From assembly GCA_938028465.1 (NCBI GenBank), contig CALJAA010000028.1, positions 78,828 to 142,827 on the forward strand: a stretch of 64,000 nt of DNA, given 5' to 3'. Each line of letters begins with the position of its first letter. Position 1 is the stretch's first letter. The stretch is from an uncultured Granulosicoccaceae bacterium (GTDB lineage: Bacteria; Pseudomonadota; Gammaproteobacteria; Granulosicoccales; Granulosicoccaceae). The position numbers and the translations under genes were made by a program. The notes under the pieces were generated by a model. The model had not been told where the DNA came from and searched no databases. It worked only from the letters and a program-made list of their open reading frames with translations. This document shows, piece after piece, positions 15,309 through 24,014 of the stretch.

Positions 15309-17045
15309 CTAGTTACTATTGATCTTAGCCAGCAAAGATTGTTGTTCGTCGGTGCTGGTGGCTCGCAACATTGCTTGCGCCAGTTTACGCAATCGAACCC
15401 GTCGACTGTCGATTAAACATCGTTTAACTTCCAACAAAGAATTGGGTGGCATACTGAAGTCGGTTAGGCCTAATCCCAATAGCAGGCGCACGTAACGTGG
15501 GTCGCCCGCCATTTCACCGCACATTGCGACAGGGATATTGGCTGTGCGTCCCGCCGCGATAACATGGTTGATCAGCTGTAAAACGGCAGGGTGCAGTGGG
15601 TCGTAAAGATAATCGACTTGGTCGTCGATACGATCAATTGCCAATGTGTATTGAATAAGATCGTTGGTGCCAATCGAAAGGAAATCGAGGTGTGTAGCGA
15701 ATTGATCAGCGGCAATGGCCGCCGCTGGCACTTCGATCATGCCACCAACTGGGATGTCTTCATCAAACTCTATCCCTTCCGAGCGTAAATCATCTTTAAC
15801 TGATTCGATCAGTGCTATAGCTTGAATAACCTCTGCGGTTGAAGTCAGCATTGGCAACAAGATGCGTACGGGCCCGCGGCTAGATGCGCGCAGAATAGCG
15901 CGCAACTGCGGAATAAACATAGAGGTATCGTGTAAGCACAGGCGTATGCCGCGCATACCTAGTGCTGGGTTGCTGTATTTTTTACGCCGGCTGCTGCTAA
16001 ACACACTAGAGAAATCTTTGTCTGCGCCTAGATCGGCTGTACGTAACGTTAAAGGCGCGCCTTTGAGTGCGCGTAATACTTTGGTATAGGCCTTGAAGTG
16101 TTGTTGCTCTGTGGGCACTGCAGATTGATCGAGATATAGAAATTCTGTTCGATATAAGCCCACACCGTCTACGCGTATTCGTTTCATGGCTTTGATGTCG
16201 TCATCAATCTCAATATTGACGTTGAGTTGCAAGCGGACGCCGTCACGAGTGACTGCTTGCATGTCGTTAATCTTGCTGAGCTCACGCAGTTGTTGCTTAT
16301 GGACTTTTTGCTGTTGACGAAAACCATCCAGCATGTCGTCAGTGGCGTCAGCCAATATCAAGCCTGATTCGCCATTGAGGGTGATGGTTTCGCCTGACTT
16401 GATGTATTCACGTATGTTGTGCACGCCAACAATGGCCGGTATGCCTAAGCTACGAGCCAAAATCGCCGTGTGTGAAAGTTGGCCGCCGGTTTCTGTTATG
16501 AATCCCGCTACGCCATGATTGCGCATCACAACCGTATCAGCCGGAGTGAGATCATCAGCAATAACAATTTGGCCTTTCCAATGTTCACCACCAAATGTTT
16601 CTTCGTTGTTATTTAGAGCGCGTAATACAGCATCGATCACGTGGTTGACGTCATCAATGCGGGTAGAGATGTAATTATCGTCCATCGATGCGAAGACTTT
16701 GCTTAGGTCTTCGCGCTGCTGTTGTAATGCCGCCTCGGCATTACACTGTTCAGTCTTGATCGTTTCAATAGGTTTCTTGGTAAGCAGGCTATCATCCAGC
16801 ATTAGGATGTGCGTCTCGATAAACGCGGCGATTTCGCTACCAGTATCTTTGGGGATGGCACCCAGTGTGGCGAGTAATTCTTTACGCGCTGATTTAATTG
16901 CTTGGCGTAAGCGTTTTATCTCGCCGGGTATGGCGCGCTTAGTGAGTTTTCGTGCTGAAACGTCTACCTGATTTCGGCGTACAAGATGCGCATCGCCAAT
17001 GGCCACTCCACGAGATACACCAATGCCGCTGAACATTAGGCTCAT
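15309..17045 (-). CDS. ptsI: Phosphotransferase system enzyme I
   Basis: A 578-residue enzyme I that takes phosphate from phosphoenolpyruvate and passes it to HPr. The phosphorylated histidine is in GGQLSHTAILARSLG (H192). The PEP-binding C-terminal barrel has GVGLYRTEFLYL, NPALGMRGIRL, GGMIEVPAA and the active-site cysteine in MCGEMAGDP (C509). The length is that of ordinary enzyme I and there is no N-terminal GAF domain, so it is not PtsP. No sugar-specific EII genes occur in the window, so with ptsH and ptsN this is likely a regulatory rather than sugar-importing PTS. It begins 14 bases after ptsH. Confidence 0.93.
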   Translation of the reverse strand: MSLMFSGIGVSRGVAIGDAHLVRRNQVDVSARKLTKRAIPGEIKRLRQAIKSARKELLATLGAIPKDTGSEIAAFIETHILMLDDSLLTKKPIETIKTEQCNAEAALQQQREDLSKVFASMDDNYISTRIDDVNHVIDAVLRALNNNEETFGGEHWKGQIVIADDLTPADTVVMRNHGVAGFITETGGQLSHTAILARSLGIPAIVGVHNIREYIKSGETITLNGESGLILADATDDMLDGFRQQQKVHKQQLRELSKINDMQAVTRDGVRLQLNVNIEIDDDIKAMKRIRVDGVGLYRTEFLYLDQSAVPTEQQHFKAYTKVLRALKGAPLTLRTADLGADKDFSSVFSSSRRKKYSNPALGMRGIRLCLHDTSMFIPQLRAILRASSRGPVRILLPMLTSTAEVIQAIALIESVKDDLRSEGIEFDEDIPVGGMIEVPAAAIAADQFATHLDFLSIGTNDLIQYTLAIDRIDDQVDYLYDPLHPAVLQLINHVIAAGRTANIPVAMCGEMAGDPRYVRLLLGLGLTDFSMPPNSLLEVKRCLIDSRRVRLRKLAQAMLRATSTDEQQSLLAKINSN

Positions 17046-17059
17046 AGTTCACTCATCGC

Positions 17060-17329
17060 TTATTCATCTTCATCAAATCGACGGTTGAATAAATCCGTAA
17101 TAGCTAAAACAGCTTTGTCAGCATCTTCGCCCGAAGCCGTCAGGGTGACGTTGCTGCCGCAACTAGCAGCAAGCATCATGACGCCCATGATGCTTTTACA
17201 GTTTACGCGCTGGCCTTCTTTTTCGATGTCGATATCAGCATCGAAGGTGGCGCAAAGCTTAACTAACTTGGCTGCAGCTCGTGCATGCAAACCCAGTTTG
17301 TTGATAATGGTGATGTTTTTCGTTACCAC
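17060..17329 (-). CDS. ptsH: HPr phosphocarrier protein
   Basis: An 89-residue HPr. The catalytic histidine is H15 in NKLGLHARAAAKLV and the regulatory serine is S46 in NCKSIMGVMML, both at canonical positions. Retention of S46 fits the hprK gene two genes upstream, which encodes the kinase/phosphorylase for that serine. The start is GTG at 17327-17329, only one base after the rapZ stop, which suggests coupling. Called NPr or PtsO in relatives with the same rpoN-linked location. Confidence 0.93.
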   Translation of the reverse strand: MVTKNITIINKLGLHARAAAKLVKLCATFDADIDIEKEGQRVNCKSIMGVMMLAASCGSNVTLTASGEDADKAVLAITDLFNRRFDEDE

Positions 17330-17330
17330 G

Positions 17331-18194
17331 TTAACGAAGGTCTCTGTGTCTGATACTAATATTATCGCCTACCGAACCAAAATGCGCGGCAAGTTTTTCA
17401 GTTAGATAAACTGATCGGTGTCGCCCGCCAGTACAACCGATGGATACGGTTAGATACGCTCGGTTTTCATTCTGAAATTCAGGCAGCCATTGTTCAAGAA
17501 AGGCGCAAATGTGTTCGTACATCTTAGCAACTTGTGGTTGCTGGTCTAAAAAATCGATGATGGGTTGCTCGCGACCATTAAACGGGCGTAAATCGTGTTC
17601 CCAATGCGGGTTTGGTAGGCAGCGAACATCAAACATAAAATCGGTACTAGCTGGTGTGCCTTGCTTGAATCCGAACGATTGAAAAATGAGCGACAAGCCC
17701 TGAGATTCCGAATTACTAATAGCGGTTCGGATGATATCGCGTAGCTCGTGCAGGGTTAGTACCGATGTATCAATGACTACATTGGATTCTGATTTGAGTT
17801 CTTCAAGTAGCCGTGCTTCGTTATCGATTGCGGTGATAAGTGGAACGTCGGGCGTACTTAACGGGTGTCGACGCCGGGTTTCGCTAAAGCGTGTTACCAA
17901 TGTGCTGCGATCAGTATCCAAAAAGACTACGCGTGTATCGAGATCTTTGCGGCTGCGCAGTTGCGAAAGAATGCTGAGTAGGCCATCTGCGTTGTGCTCT
18001 TCGCTGCGCATGTCTATGCCGATGGCGAGTTTGTTGTACTGCTCGCTAGCATTTGCAAACAGCTTATCCAAGACGTCCGGCATGACTTCGCCGGGTAGAT
18101 TGTCGATGCAGTAGTAACCGGAATCTTCGAGGGTGTGCAAGGCGACACTTTTGCCAGAGCCGGATAGACCCGTGATTATGATCAGACTATTCAT
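17331..18194 (-). CDS. rapZ: RNase adapter protein RapZ
   Basis: A 287-residue P-loop protein (YvcJ/RapZ family). The Walker A is GLSGSGKS (residues 9-16). The C-terminal domain carries SFGFKQGTPASTDFMFDVRCLPNPHW and the SIGCTGGRHRSV signature that binds RNA or ligand. In enterics RapZ delivers the GlmZ small RNA to RNase E and so tunes glucosamine-6-phosphate synthase, the entry to cell-wall and LPS precursors. Its start overlaps the hprK stop as ATGA. Confidence 0.95.
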   Translation of the reverse strand: MNSLIIITGLSGSGKSVALHTLEDSGYYCIDNLPGEVMPDVLDKLFANASEQYNKLAIGIDMRSEEHNADGLLSILSQLRSRKDLDTRVVFLDTDRSTLVTRFSETRRRHPLSTPDVPLITAIDNEARLLEELKSESNVVIDTSVLTLHELRDIIRTAISNSESQGLSLIFQSFGFKQGTPASTDFMFDVRCLPNPHWEHDLRPFNGREQPIIDFLDQQPQVAKMYEHICAFLEQWLPEFQNENRAYLTVSIGCTGGRHRSVYLTEKLAAHFGSVGDNISIRHRDLR

Positions 18195-19156
18195 TGCTGT
18201 GCAATTGCCTTCGATTGTTTCTGAATAAACACATCGGTTGCGTTGTAGCCACCTGCTGATCGCAGTATATATTCACGCACTGCGGCTTCTATTAGTACCG
18301 CAAGGTTACGGCCTGGCGCCACTGGAATAATACGTTGCGGGATCGACACACCTAAAATATCTTGTTCCTGCTCTGGCGCACCAATTCGATCATTGCTCGT
18401 TTGATCCAGAGACAATTCGAGGTCTACGCCACTGGTGGCCTGAAGGTGAACAATAAATCGCAGTATTTTGCGATGACGCGTCGCGGCATCTCCATACATG
18501 CGGGCAATATTTAAAATTCCAAGGCCACGCACTTCCAAAAAATCCTGCAGCAGTGCAGGGCATCTGCATTCCAAAGTACCCGGCGCAATGCGTCTAAATT
18601 CAGGTGCGTCATCCGCTACCAAAATATGGCCACGGCTTATTAGTTCGAGAGCTAGTTCGCTCTTACCGACGCTGGCATCCCCCGTTATCAGTACGCCATT
18701 GCCATGTACGTCCATCATTACACCATGAATAATTTCGCGTTCGGCGAGTTGTTGGGTTAAACGGTAACGTAGCGTTTTGTGCAGCTCTGCGTAGCGTAAT
18801 CGGCTAACAAACAAGGGGATGTTGGCTTTGTTGGCTAATGCGATTAAGCCTTCGGGTGGCTCGATATCATCAGTGACCACAAATAGATCACAGCTGTCAG
18901 TTAATGGGTATTCAAAACGATTTGCTTCGAGCTCTGCAGGCAAGTGGTAGACCCGAGTTTCAGCGGGCCCCAGTAGTTGAATACGGTTTGAGCTATTGAA
19001 ATTAAGTGGGCCCAGTAATCTAGGGCGCTGCCTCACTGACAGTTCGCGTGTGAGCACGCGGCTTCCACCATCTTCACCAGCCACCCATCGCAGTTTCAAG
19101 TCATCTTTGAATTCATCGAATACCTCAGATACCGTTAAGCGAACAGGTGATGACAT
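18191..19156 (-). CDS. hprK: HPr kinase/phosphorylase
   Basis: A 321-residue bifunctional enzyme that phosphorylates HPr at Ser46 and removes it again. The catalytic half shows H144 in IIHGVMMDV, Walker A GDASVGKS (159-166), the LVADD loop (179-183) and the HprK signature LQDFLEVRGLGILNI (about 203-217). The N-terminal domain (1-130) is the usual less-conserved one. HprK is absent from enterics but known in several proteobacterial lineages next to ptsN and rapZ, as here. Ten bases separate it from ptsN. Confidence 0.93.
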   Translation of the reverse strand: MSSPVRLTVSEVFDEFKDDLKLRWVAGEDGGSRVLTRELSVRQRPRLLGPLNFNSSNRIQLLGPAETRVYHLPAELEANRFEYPLTDSCDLFVVTDDIEPPEGLIALANKANIPLFVSRLRYAELHKTLRYRLTQQLAEREIIHGVMMDVHGNGVLITGDASVGKSELALELISRGHILVADDAPEFRRIAPGTLECRCPALLQDFLEVRGLGILNIARMYGDAATRHRKILRFIVHLQATSGVDLELSLDQTSNDRIGAPEQEQDILGVSIPQRIIPVAPGRNLAVLIEAAVREYILRSAGGYNATDVFIQKQSKAIAQQ

Positions 19157-19165
19157 AAGGATGCG

Positions 19166-19675
19166 CTACTCTTGTGAGGCTTCCGATGTTTGGTCTGCCG
19201 GTGTGTCGTCCGTCAATTCCAAGCTTTGGATATAGCCGAATAAGTCTGTTGCGTGTTCGAAGTTGCGTACCGTATTGCGAAATTCTTCTTGGCTAAACCG
19301 TTTGGCAATACCTGCGAGTATCTCGAGATGTTCTGTATCGCATTCCTGCGGCACCAATAGACCGACGATGAGATCAACGTCTTGTTCGTCAGCGGCTTCA
19401 AAATCAACGCCTTTATCCAGCGTGATGAGTGTAGCCATTGCATAGTCGAGATCTTGGATTCGGGCATGAGGTAAGGCAACGCCGTGGCCGATGGCGGTAC
19501 TGCCGATTTTTTCCCGGCCCACCAGGGCATCCATAATTTCCATCTCTGAGAGCTCTTCGTCATTGATGGACGAAGCCAGTAACTCAGCGATCGTTTGGAT
19601 GGCGCGTTTCTTACTTTTCACTTCGCAGCGGCATACTACCCGCTCTGGTGCGATTAGTTCTGGTAAATCAATCAT
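19166..19675 (-). CDS. ptsN: Nitrogen-PTS EIIA component
   Basis: A 169-residue PTS EIIA(Ntr) domain. The phosphorylatable histidine is H70 in GHGVALPHARIQDL, preceded by KIGSTAIG. There is no attached EIIB or EIIC domain, as expected for the regulatory PtsN, which controls potassium transport and envelope stress in E. coli. The C-terminus extends slightly (DDTPADQTSEASQE). Located between hpf and hprK. Confidence 0.95.
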   Translation of the reverse strand: MIDLPELIAPERVVCRCEVKSKKRAIQTIAELLASSINDEELSEMEIMDALVGREKIGSTAIGHGVALPHARIQDLDYAMATLITLDKGVDFEAADEQDVDLIVGLLVPQECDTEHLEILAGIAKRFSQEEFRNTVRNFEHATDLFGYIQSLELTDDTPADQTSEASQE

Positions 19676-19706
19676 TTAAAATTGCCAATGGTACCTGTGC
19701 TAACGA

Positions 19707-19731
19707 AGAAGCCCGGTACTCCCGGGCTTCT
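19707..19731. other. 10-bp GC-rich hairpin between hpf and ptsN
   Basis: AGAAGCCCGG (19707-19716) pairs perfectly with CCGGGCTTCT (19722-19731), with a loop of five bases. Neither strand has a T-run behind it, so it is more likely an attenuator or RNA-processing/stability element separating hpf from ptsN expression. Confidence 0.55.
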
Positions 19732-19805
19732 CGTCTGTCAGGACATATTGTGCACTTTTGTAACATTTTTGGATAGCACAGGCACTTATTCTTGTTCAGC
19801 CAGAG

Positions 19806-20141
19806 TTACAGCTCAGGTTCGTGCTCGGGGATAGGAGGCGCTTTGTCGCCTTTATGGTGGTCCTTAGTCTTTTCTTTGTGCTTAACGAGTTGCCTGTCTA
19901 ATTTGTCCATCATGAGATCGATGGCGGCATACATATCTGAATCTGTGGTGTCGGCGTATATTTTGTTGCCGGTGACTTGAATGGTCGCTTCAGCTTTTTG
20001 TCTTTGCTTTTCTACGCTGAGTATTACGTGTACATCAAACAAGTTTTGAGAATGCCGTTTTAGGCGTTTAAGTTTTCCGTCCACGTAGTTTCGCATGGAC
20101 TCTGTTACATCTACATGATGACCTGTAACTGTTAGATTCAT
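19806..20141 (-). CDS. hpf: Ribosome hibernation promoting factor
   Basis: A 111-residue HPF/RaiA family protein that binds the 30S subunit and helps form inactive 100S ribosomes in stationary phase. MNLTVTGHHVDVTESMRNYV and the strand pattern VHVILSVEKQRQKAEATIQV match the family, as does YADTTDSDMYAAIDLMMDKLDRQL. It is the short type, with a basic/acidic tail (KHKEKTKDHHKGDK) instead of the long HPF C-terminal dimer domain. An AGGAGCTG ribosome site precedes the ATG. It follows rpoN as in many gammaproteobacteria. Confidence 0.94.
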   Translation of the reverse strand: MNLTVTGHHVDVTESMRNYVDGKLKRLKRHSQNLFDVHVILSVEKQRQKAEATIQVTGNKIYADTTDSDMYAAIDLMMDKLDRQLVKHKEKTKDHHKGDKAPPIPEHEPEL

Positions 20142-20454
20142 AGACAGCTCCTGTGTTAAGGGAATGGTTGGCCGATGATGGCCATGTGATGATGTTATTA
20201 ATGTTAGCGGCTTGATTAGCGATGTCGTTAATGACGTAGTTAACGCTGCAGCTAATTGGGTAAATAAACAATTTGTTAAGTGCGTCGTGGTTAGGAGTAC
20301 AAATTGTGCGCACTGGTGCGTTGCGGTGTGTGTTCGGGCTGTATGTATTTGTGCCGAAGTTCATGTCTTTACAATGCAGGTTTTGCACTCTAATTGCAAC
20401 TGATCTATCGGCACAAATATGGACAAAAAGTTTGAGTATTGTGAATGAATTAAC
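20142..20454. other. rpoN-hpf intergenic region with long inverted repeat
   Basis: About 313 bases without a convincing gene. It holds a perfect 11-bp inverted repeat, ATTTGTGCCGA (20347-20357) and TCGGCACAAAT (20408-20418), with a 50-base interior that has smaller palindromes around TGCA. No clear -24/-12 sigma-54 promoter was found. The length suggests hpf has its own promoter here. Confidence 0.45.
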
Positions 20455-21981
20455 TTAATTCAATCGTTTGCGCTCATTCGATGGCGGTATTGCCATTGAT
20501 TCACGGTACTTTGCAACTGTTCTTCTTGCAACCTGTATGCCTTCGGCAACCAAGGTGCTGGCAATTTTGCTGTCGCTTAATGGTTTCGTTGCATCTTCTG
20601 CTGCAATATACTTTCGAATCATTGCGCGTATCGCTGTGGCAGAGCATTCTCCACCGTTTGCTGTTGAAACGTGGCTAGAGAAGAAAAACTTAAACTCAAA
20701 AATACCGCGTGGCGTATGAATATATTTTTGCGTGGTTACGCGAGAGATCGTTGACTCGTGCAAACTAAGTTGCTCAGCGATATCGCGCAAAACAAGCGGT
20801 TTCATGGCTTCTTCCCCGTATTCCAAAAAGCTTCTTTGACGCTCGACGATGGCAGTTGCTACACGTAATAACGTTTCGTTGCGGCTTTGTAAACTCTTGA
20901 TAAACCAACGTGCTTCTTGCAAGTGATTACGTAAGAAATTGTTGTCATCACTTTTATCAGCACGTTTAACCATGCCTGCATACAAGGCATTAATACCCAG
21001 CTTTGGAGCGATGTCGGGGTTCAGTTCAACGCGCCAAACACCCTTGTGCTTTTTAACAAACACATCGGGCACGATGTATTGATCATGATCCTGCACAATT
21101 TGCCGGCCTGGGCGCGGGTTCAAGCTACGAATTAACGCAATAGCTTCTTGCAGCTGATCGTCGTTGATTTTAAGCAACCTACGCAAACGCGGAAAGTCAT
21201 GTGATGCAAGTAGTTCAAGATGGTTGTTAACGATGGCCATCGCACGATCAGTAACATCAGTTTGTTTCAGCTGGCCAATTTGGATGCTCATGCAATCACT
21301 AGCATCACGCGCAGCACAGCCGGGTGGGTCGAGGTGTTGTACCAAATGCAATACCGATTCAAGTTCGCTGAGTTCAACCAAGTCATCTGGGTTGTTTATA
21401 TCTCGATTAAGCGCTTCTAGCAGCACGTCTATATCGTCAAGCAAATATCCGTTGTCATCAACTGCATCAATAATGGTAGTGGCAATGATTTGATCACGGT
21501 CAGACAATGGCGCAAATCGGATTTGATCGTTTAGGTGATCTTGAATACTGCTAATGCCAGAGTTATGAAATTCGGTGAAGTCGCGGTTCTCGCCTTCGCC
21601 ACCGCTTTGCATTGATGAAGGAGACGACGCTTCGTAAACATCCTCCCAAGCACTATCAACAGGTAGATCATCAGGCAAGACATCGGAGTTTTCGTTTGCT
21701 TGTGCAAATTCGTCCGGGTTGGCTTCTGTGCTGGCTGCGGTAGCGGTTTCTTCGCTGCGTGCCTGATCTTGTGCATCGTCGCCGGCAGCGCGTGATGAAT
21801 CGTTTTCTTTGGGTTCGGCGCCGTCCTCTTCCTGAGTTTCCAGCATTGGATTGTTTTCAAGCGCGTCTTGAATTTCAGATTGCAATTCCAAGGTAGATAA
21901 TTGCAATAATTTGATGGCTTGTTGCAGCTGCGGCGTCATTGCCAGCGTCTGCCCCATCTTGACCTGCAAGGACTGTTTCAT
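20455..21981 (-). CDS. rpoN: RNA polymerase sigma-54 factor
   Basis: A 508-residue sigma-54. Region I is the Gln/Leu-rich start (MKQSLQVKMGQTLAMTPQLQQAIKLL with LELQSEIQDALENNP). Region II is acidic (about 50-130). Region III contains the core-binding and helix-turn-helix segments (LRDIAEQLSLHESTISRVTTQKY). The RpoN box ARRTVAKYRE lies near the C-terminus. It is longer than E. coli RpoN (477), mainly through the acidic region. It sits between lptB and hpf as in most gammaproteobacteria. Confidence 0.97.
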   Translation of the reverse strand: MKQSLQVKMGQTLAMTPQLQQAIKLLQLSTLELQSEIQDALENNPMLETQEEDGAEPKENDSSRAAGDDAQDQARSEETATAASTEANPDEFAQANENSDVLPDDLPVDSAWEDVYEASSPSSMQSGGEGENRDFTEFHNSGISSIQDHLNDQIRFAPLSDRDQIIATTIIDAVDDNGYLLDDIDVLLEALNRDINNPDDLVELSELESVLHLVQHLDPPGCAARDASDCMSIQIGQLKQTDVTDRAMAIVNNHLELLASHDFPRLRRLLKINDDQLQEAIALIRSLNPRPGRQIVQDHDQYIVPDVFVKKHKGVWRVELNPDIAPKLGINALYAGMVKRADKSDDNNFLRNHLQEARWFIKSLQSRNETLLRVATAIVERQRSFLEYGEEAMKPLVLRDIAEQLSLHESTISRVTTQKYIHTPRGIFEFKFFFSSHVSTANGGECSATAIRAMIRKYIAAEDATKPLSDSKIASTLVAEGIQVARRTVAKYRESMAIPPSNERKRLN

Positions 21982-22098
21982 TGAAAATTCCAGGAAAAAA
22001 GGCGAACCGTGTTAGCTCCAATGTATAGGCTAACTCACTCTTTTTAGTATGGCCTATGGGGCTTGGATTACAACCCCCTGTGCTGAGGTAAACACACG

Positions 22099-22905
22099 TT
22101 AAATCTGGAAGTTTTCGCCAAGGTATACGGCTTTAACATCTTCATTGGCCAGTACGTCGTCGGGGCTGCCTTCGGCGATCAGAGTGCCTTGGCTCAGAAT
22201 GTACGCTCTATCACAGATTCCGAGGGTTTCGCGCACATTGTGATCGGTGATTAAAACGCCGATATTGCGCTCTTTTAGATGGGTGATTATGCGCTGTATA
22301 TCGAGTATAGATATAGGGTCAACGCCTGCAAAAGGCTCATCTAACAGGATGAAACCGGGGTCTGCGGCAAGGGCGCGAGCGATTTCGACTCGGCGTCGTT
22401 CACCACCAGATAAGCTGATGCCCAAACTGTCGCGGATATGCCCGATTTGAAGCTCTTCGAGCAAAGCCTCTAATTTGTCGCGCCGCTGGCCTGCATCAAC
22501 ACCTTTTCGTGTCTCGAGTATGGCGGTGATATTTTGCGCAACAGTAAGCTGCCTGAAGACTGACGCCTCCTGTGGCAAATAGCCCACGCCCAAGCGAGCT
22601 CGCGCATGCATTGGGTGGTGAGTGATATCGGTACCATCGATTGTGATCGTACCTTGATCGGGTTTGACCAAGCCAACCACCATATAGAAGCAAGTTGTTT
22701 TGCCCGCTCCGTTAGGGCCAAGTAAGCCCACGACATCACCGGTACTCACTTCTAGCGATACGCCTTCAAGAATTCGGCGCTTTTTATAGGCCTTGTGCAG
22801 ATTAGTAGCCTGCAAGGTGCGATGCGTTGAGTGTGCGTTTACTGCGTCTTGCATGGCTTTGACCGGTGTTGTTATCTGATTGTTAGCAAGTCTAGTTGCC
22901 ATCAC
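22099..22905 (-). CDS. lptB: LPS export ABC transporter ATPase
   Basis: A 268-residue ATPase that powers LPS extraction from the inner membrane with LptF/LptG. Walker A GPNGAGKT (63-70), signature LSGGE (165-169) and Walker B FILLDEP (D189, E190) are intact. An N-terminal extension of about 28 residues precedes the usual family start; translation could instead begin further in, for example at an internal Met near residue 18. The start overlaps the end of lptA by 14 bases. Confidence 0.95.
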   Translation of the reverse strand: MMATRLANNQITTPVKAMQDAVNAHSTHRTLQATNLHKAYKKRRILEGVSLEVSTGDVVGLLGPNGAGKTTCFYMVVGLVKPDQGTITIDGTDITHHPMHARARLGVGYLPQEASVFRQLTVAQNITAILETRKGVDAGQRRDKLEALLEELQIGHIRDSLGISLSGGERRRVEIARALAADPGFILLDEPFAGVDPISILDIQRIITHLKERNIGVLITDHNVRETLGICDRAYILSQGTLIAEGSPDDVLANEDVKAVYLGENFQI

Positions 22906-23446
22906 TGTTAGTAGGCGGCGCTTCTATACGAATTTTTACCCGGCCGTTGTCACCACCTTCGGCGCTGACTTTTTGTTTAGTCGAATCAAACACGATCCGC
23001 TGACTTTTAAGCTGTTGTCTTGGTTGGTTAAGCGTTGCATTGCCTTTTAAAATCAAGATGCCATTGCTGGCGTCGTAGCTAATACTATCGGCACGCCCTT
23101 GTACGAGTTCGTCGGCTTCGTTTTTTTGTTCAAAAATGATTGGGTTGCCTACGCCTTCAATTTTGTTCAGGCGATTGTTTTTAAGGTAGATTTCGATTTT
23201 AGATGCCTTGATAACCATCGTACCTTGTGTGATCTCAACATTGCCGATTAACGACTGAATGCCTTTTTGTTCATCAAATTCGGAACGATCCGCACTGACA
23301 TCAATGGGCTGAGAGATATCGCCCTTTTTGGCGTTAGCGCTGAAGCTTAGTGAGCTTGCGGCGAGAAAAAAGGATAGAACGATAAACGCCTTGTTTACGT
23401 TCTTGCCTGTGTTGGTGCTTACGTTCAAGCTAGTTAGCCACTTCAT
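22892..23446 (-). CDS. lptA: LPS transport periplasmic protein LptA
   Basis: A 184-residue periplasmic bridge protein of the OstA/LptA beta-jellyroll family that passes LPS from LptC to LptD. A signal peptide with hydrophobic core [16 protein letters not shown] ends near SANA|KK. The family strand pattern starts at [17 protein letters not shown] and includes [20 protein letters not shown]. It overlaps lptC upstream by 17 bases and lptB downstream, so the three are translationally coupled. Confidence 0.94.
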   Translation of the reverse strand: MKWLTSLNVSTNTGKNVNKAFIVLSFFLAASSLSFSANAKKGDISQPIDVSADRSEFDEQKGIQSLIGNVEITQGTMVIKASKIEIYLKNNRLNKIEGVGNPIIFEQKNEADELVQGRADSISYDASNGILILKGNATLNQPRQQLKSQRIVFDSTKQKVSAEGGDNGRVKIRIEAPPTNSDGN

Positions 23447-24014
23447 AATGTCCCTTCACATTGGAGAGCAAATTAAGTTTGCCGCTGTCGAGACTAGATT
23501 GCAGCCCGTCAGCTTCTAATTGCCATGTTTCTGCATCTATTGTCACCTTGCTGGCGGTGCTGAGCAAGTTGCTTTGGGTATCTATTGACAGGTCTTTGGT
23601 CAGTATCTGTACTGCCGCTTGATTCTGTGCCGTCCGTTCCACTCTAACATCTCCCTGTAAAGTGAAGATTTCAGGGTTTTTTACGAGTAAACCTTTGTCT
23701 GAAACGACTTTCCAAGTGACGGATGATCGGTGCAGAGTCAAATCCGGATTGTTTATTTCTGATCGGTTGTCTTCAGGGTAATGCAATAGAGTGTCGCCAC
23801 TCACTTCGTATTCAAGCGCACCACTAAGGCTAAATTTCTGTGTGACAAAATCTTCAAGATAGTAATCAGATTGTGTTGCTTGCATATCAATGGTTGATTC
23901 GGCAGCAACGCTAGTGGGTGCGTCTTCAACGTAGTTGCGTGCCACGAGAACCAATAGCAATAATGGCACTAGCGGCCAATAACGCGATAGCAGTCGAGTG
24001 AGCTTGCCTTGCAT
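23430..24014 (-). CDS. lptC: LPS export inner-membrane-anchored protein LptC
   Basis: A 194-residue bitopic protein: one N-terminal membrane helix (YWPLVPLLLLVLVARNY) and a periplasmic LptC jellyroll (YYLEDFVTQKFSLSGALEYEVSGDTLLHY, split by strands) that receives LPS from LptBFG. Its ATG shares a base with the kdsD stop (TAATG). In E. coli and Pseudomonas kdsC lies between kdsD and lptC; here it is missing. Confidence 0.92.
   Translation of the reverse strand: MQGKLTRLLSRYWPLVPLLLLVLVARNYVEDAPTSVAAESTIDMQATQSDYYLEDFVTQKFSLSGALEYEVSGDTLLHYPEDNRSEINNPDLTLHRSSVTWKVVSDKGLLVKNPEIFTLQGDVRVERTAQNQAAVQILTKDLSIDTQSNLLSTASKVTIDAETWQLEADGLQSSLDSGKLNLLSNVKGHYEVAN

Noticed and set aside
20068..20388. 106-residue minus-strand frame upstream of hpf
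   Set aside because: It runs into hpf in another frame, is Asn/Ser/Cys-rich, and has no ribosome site.
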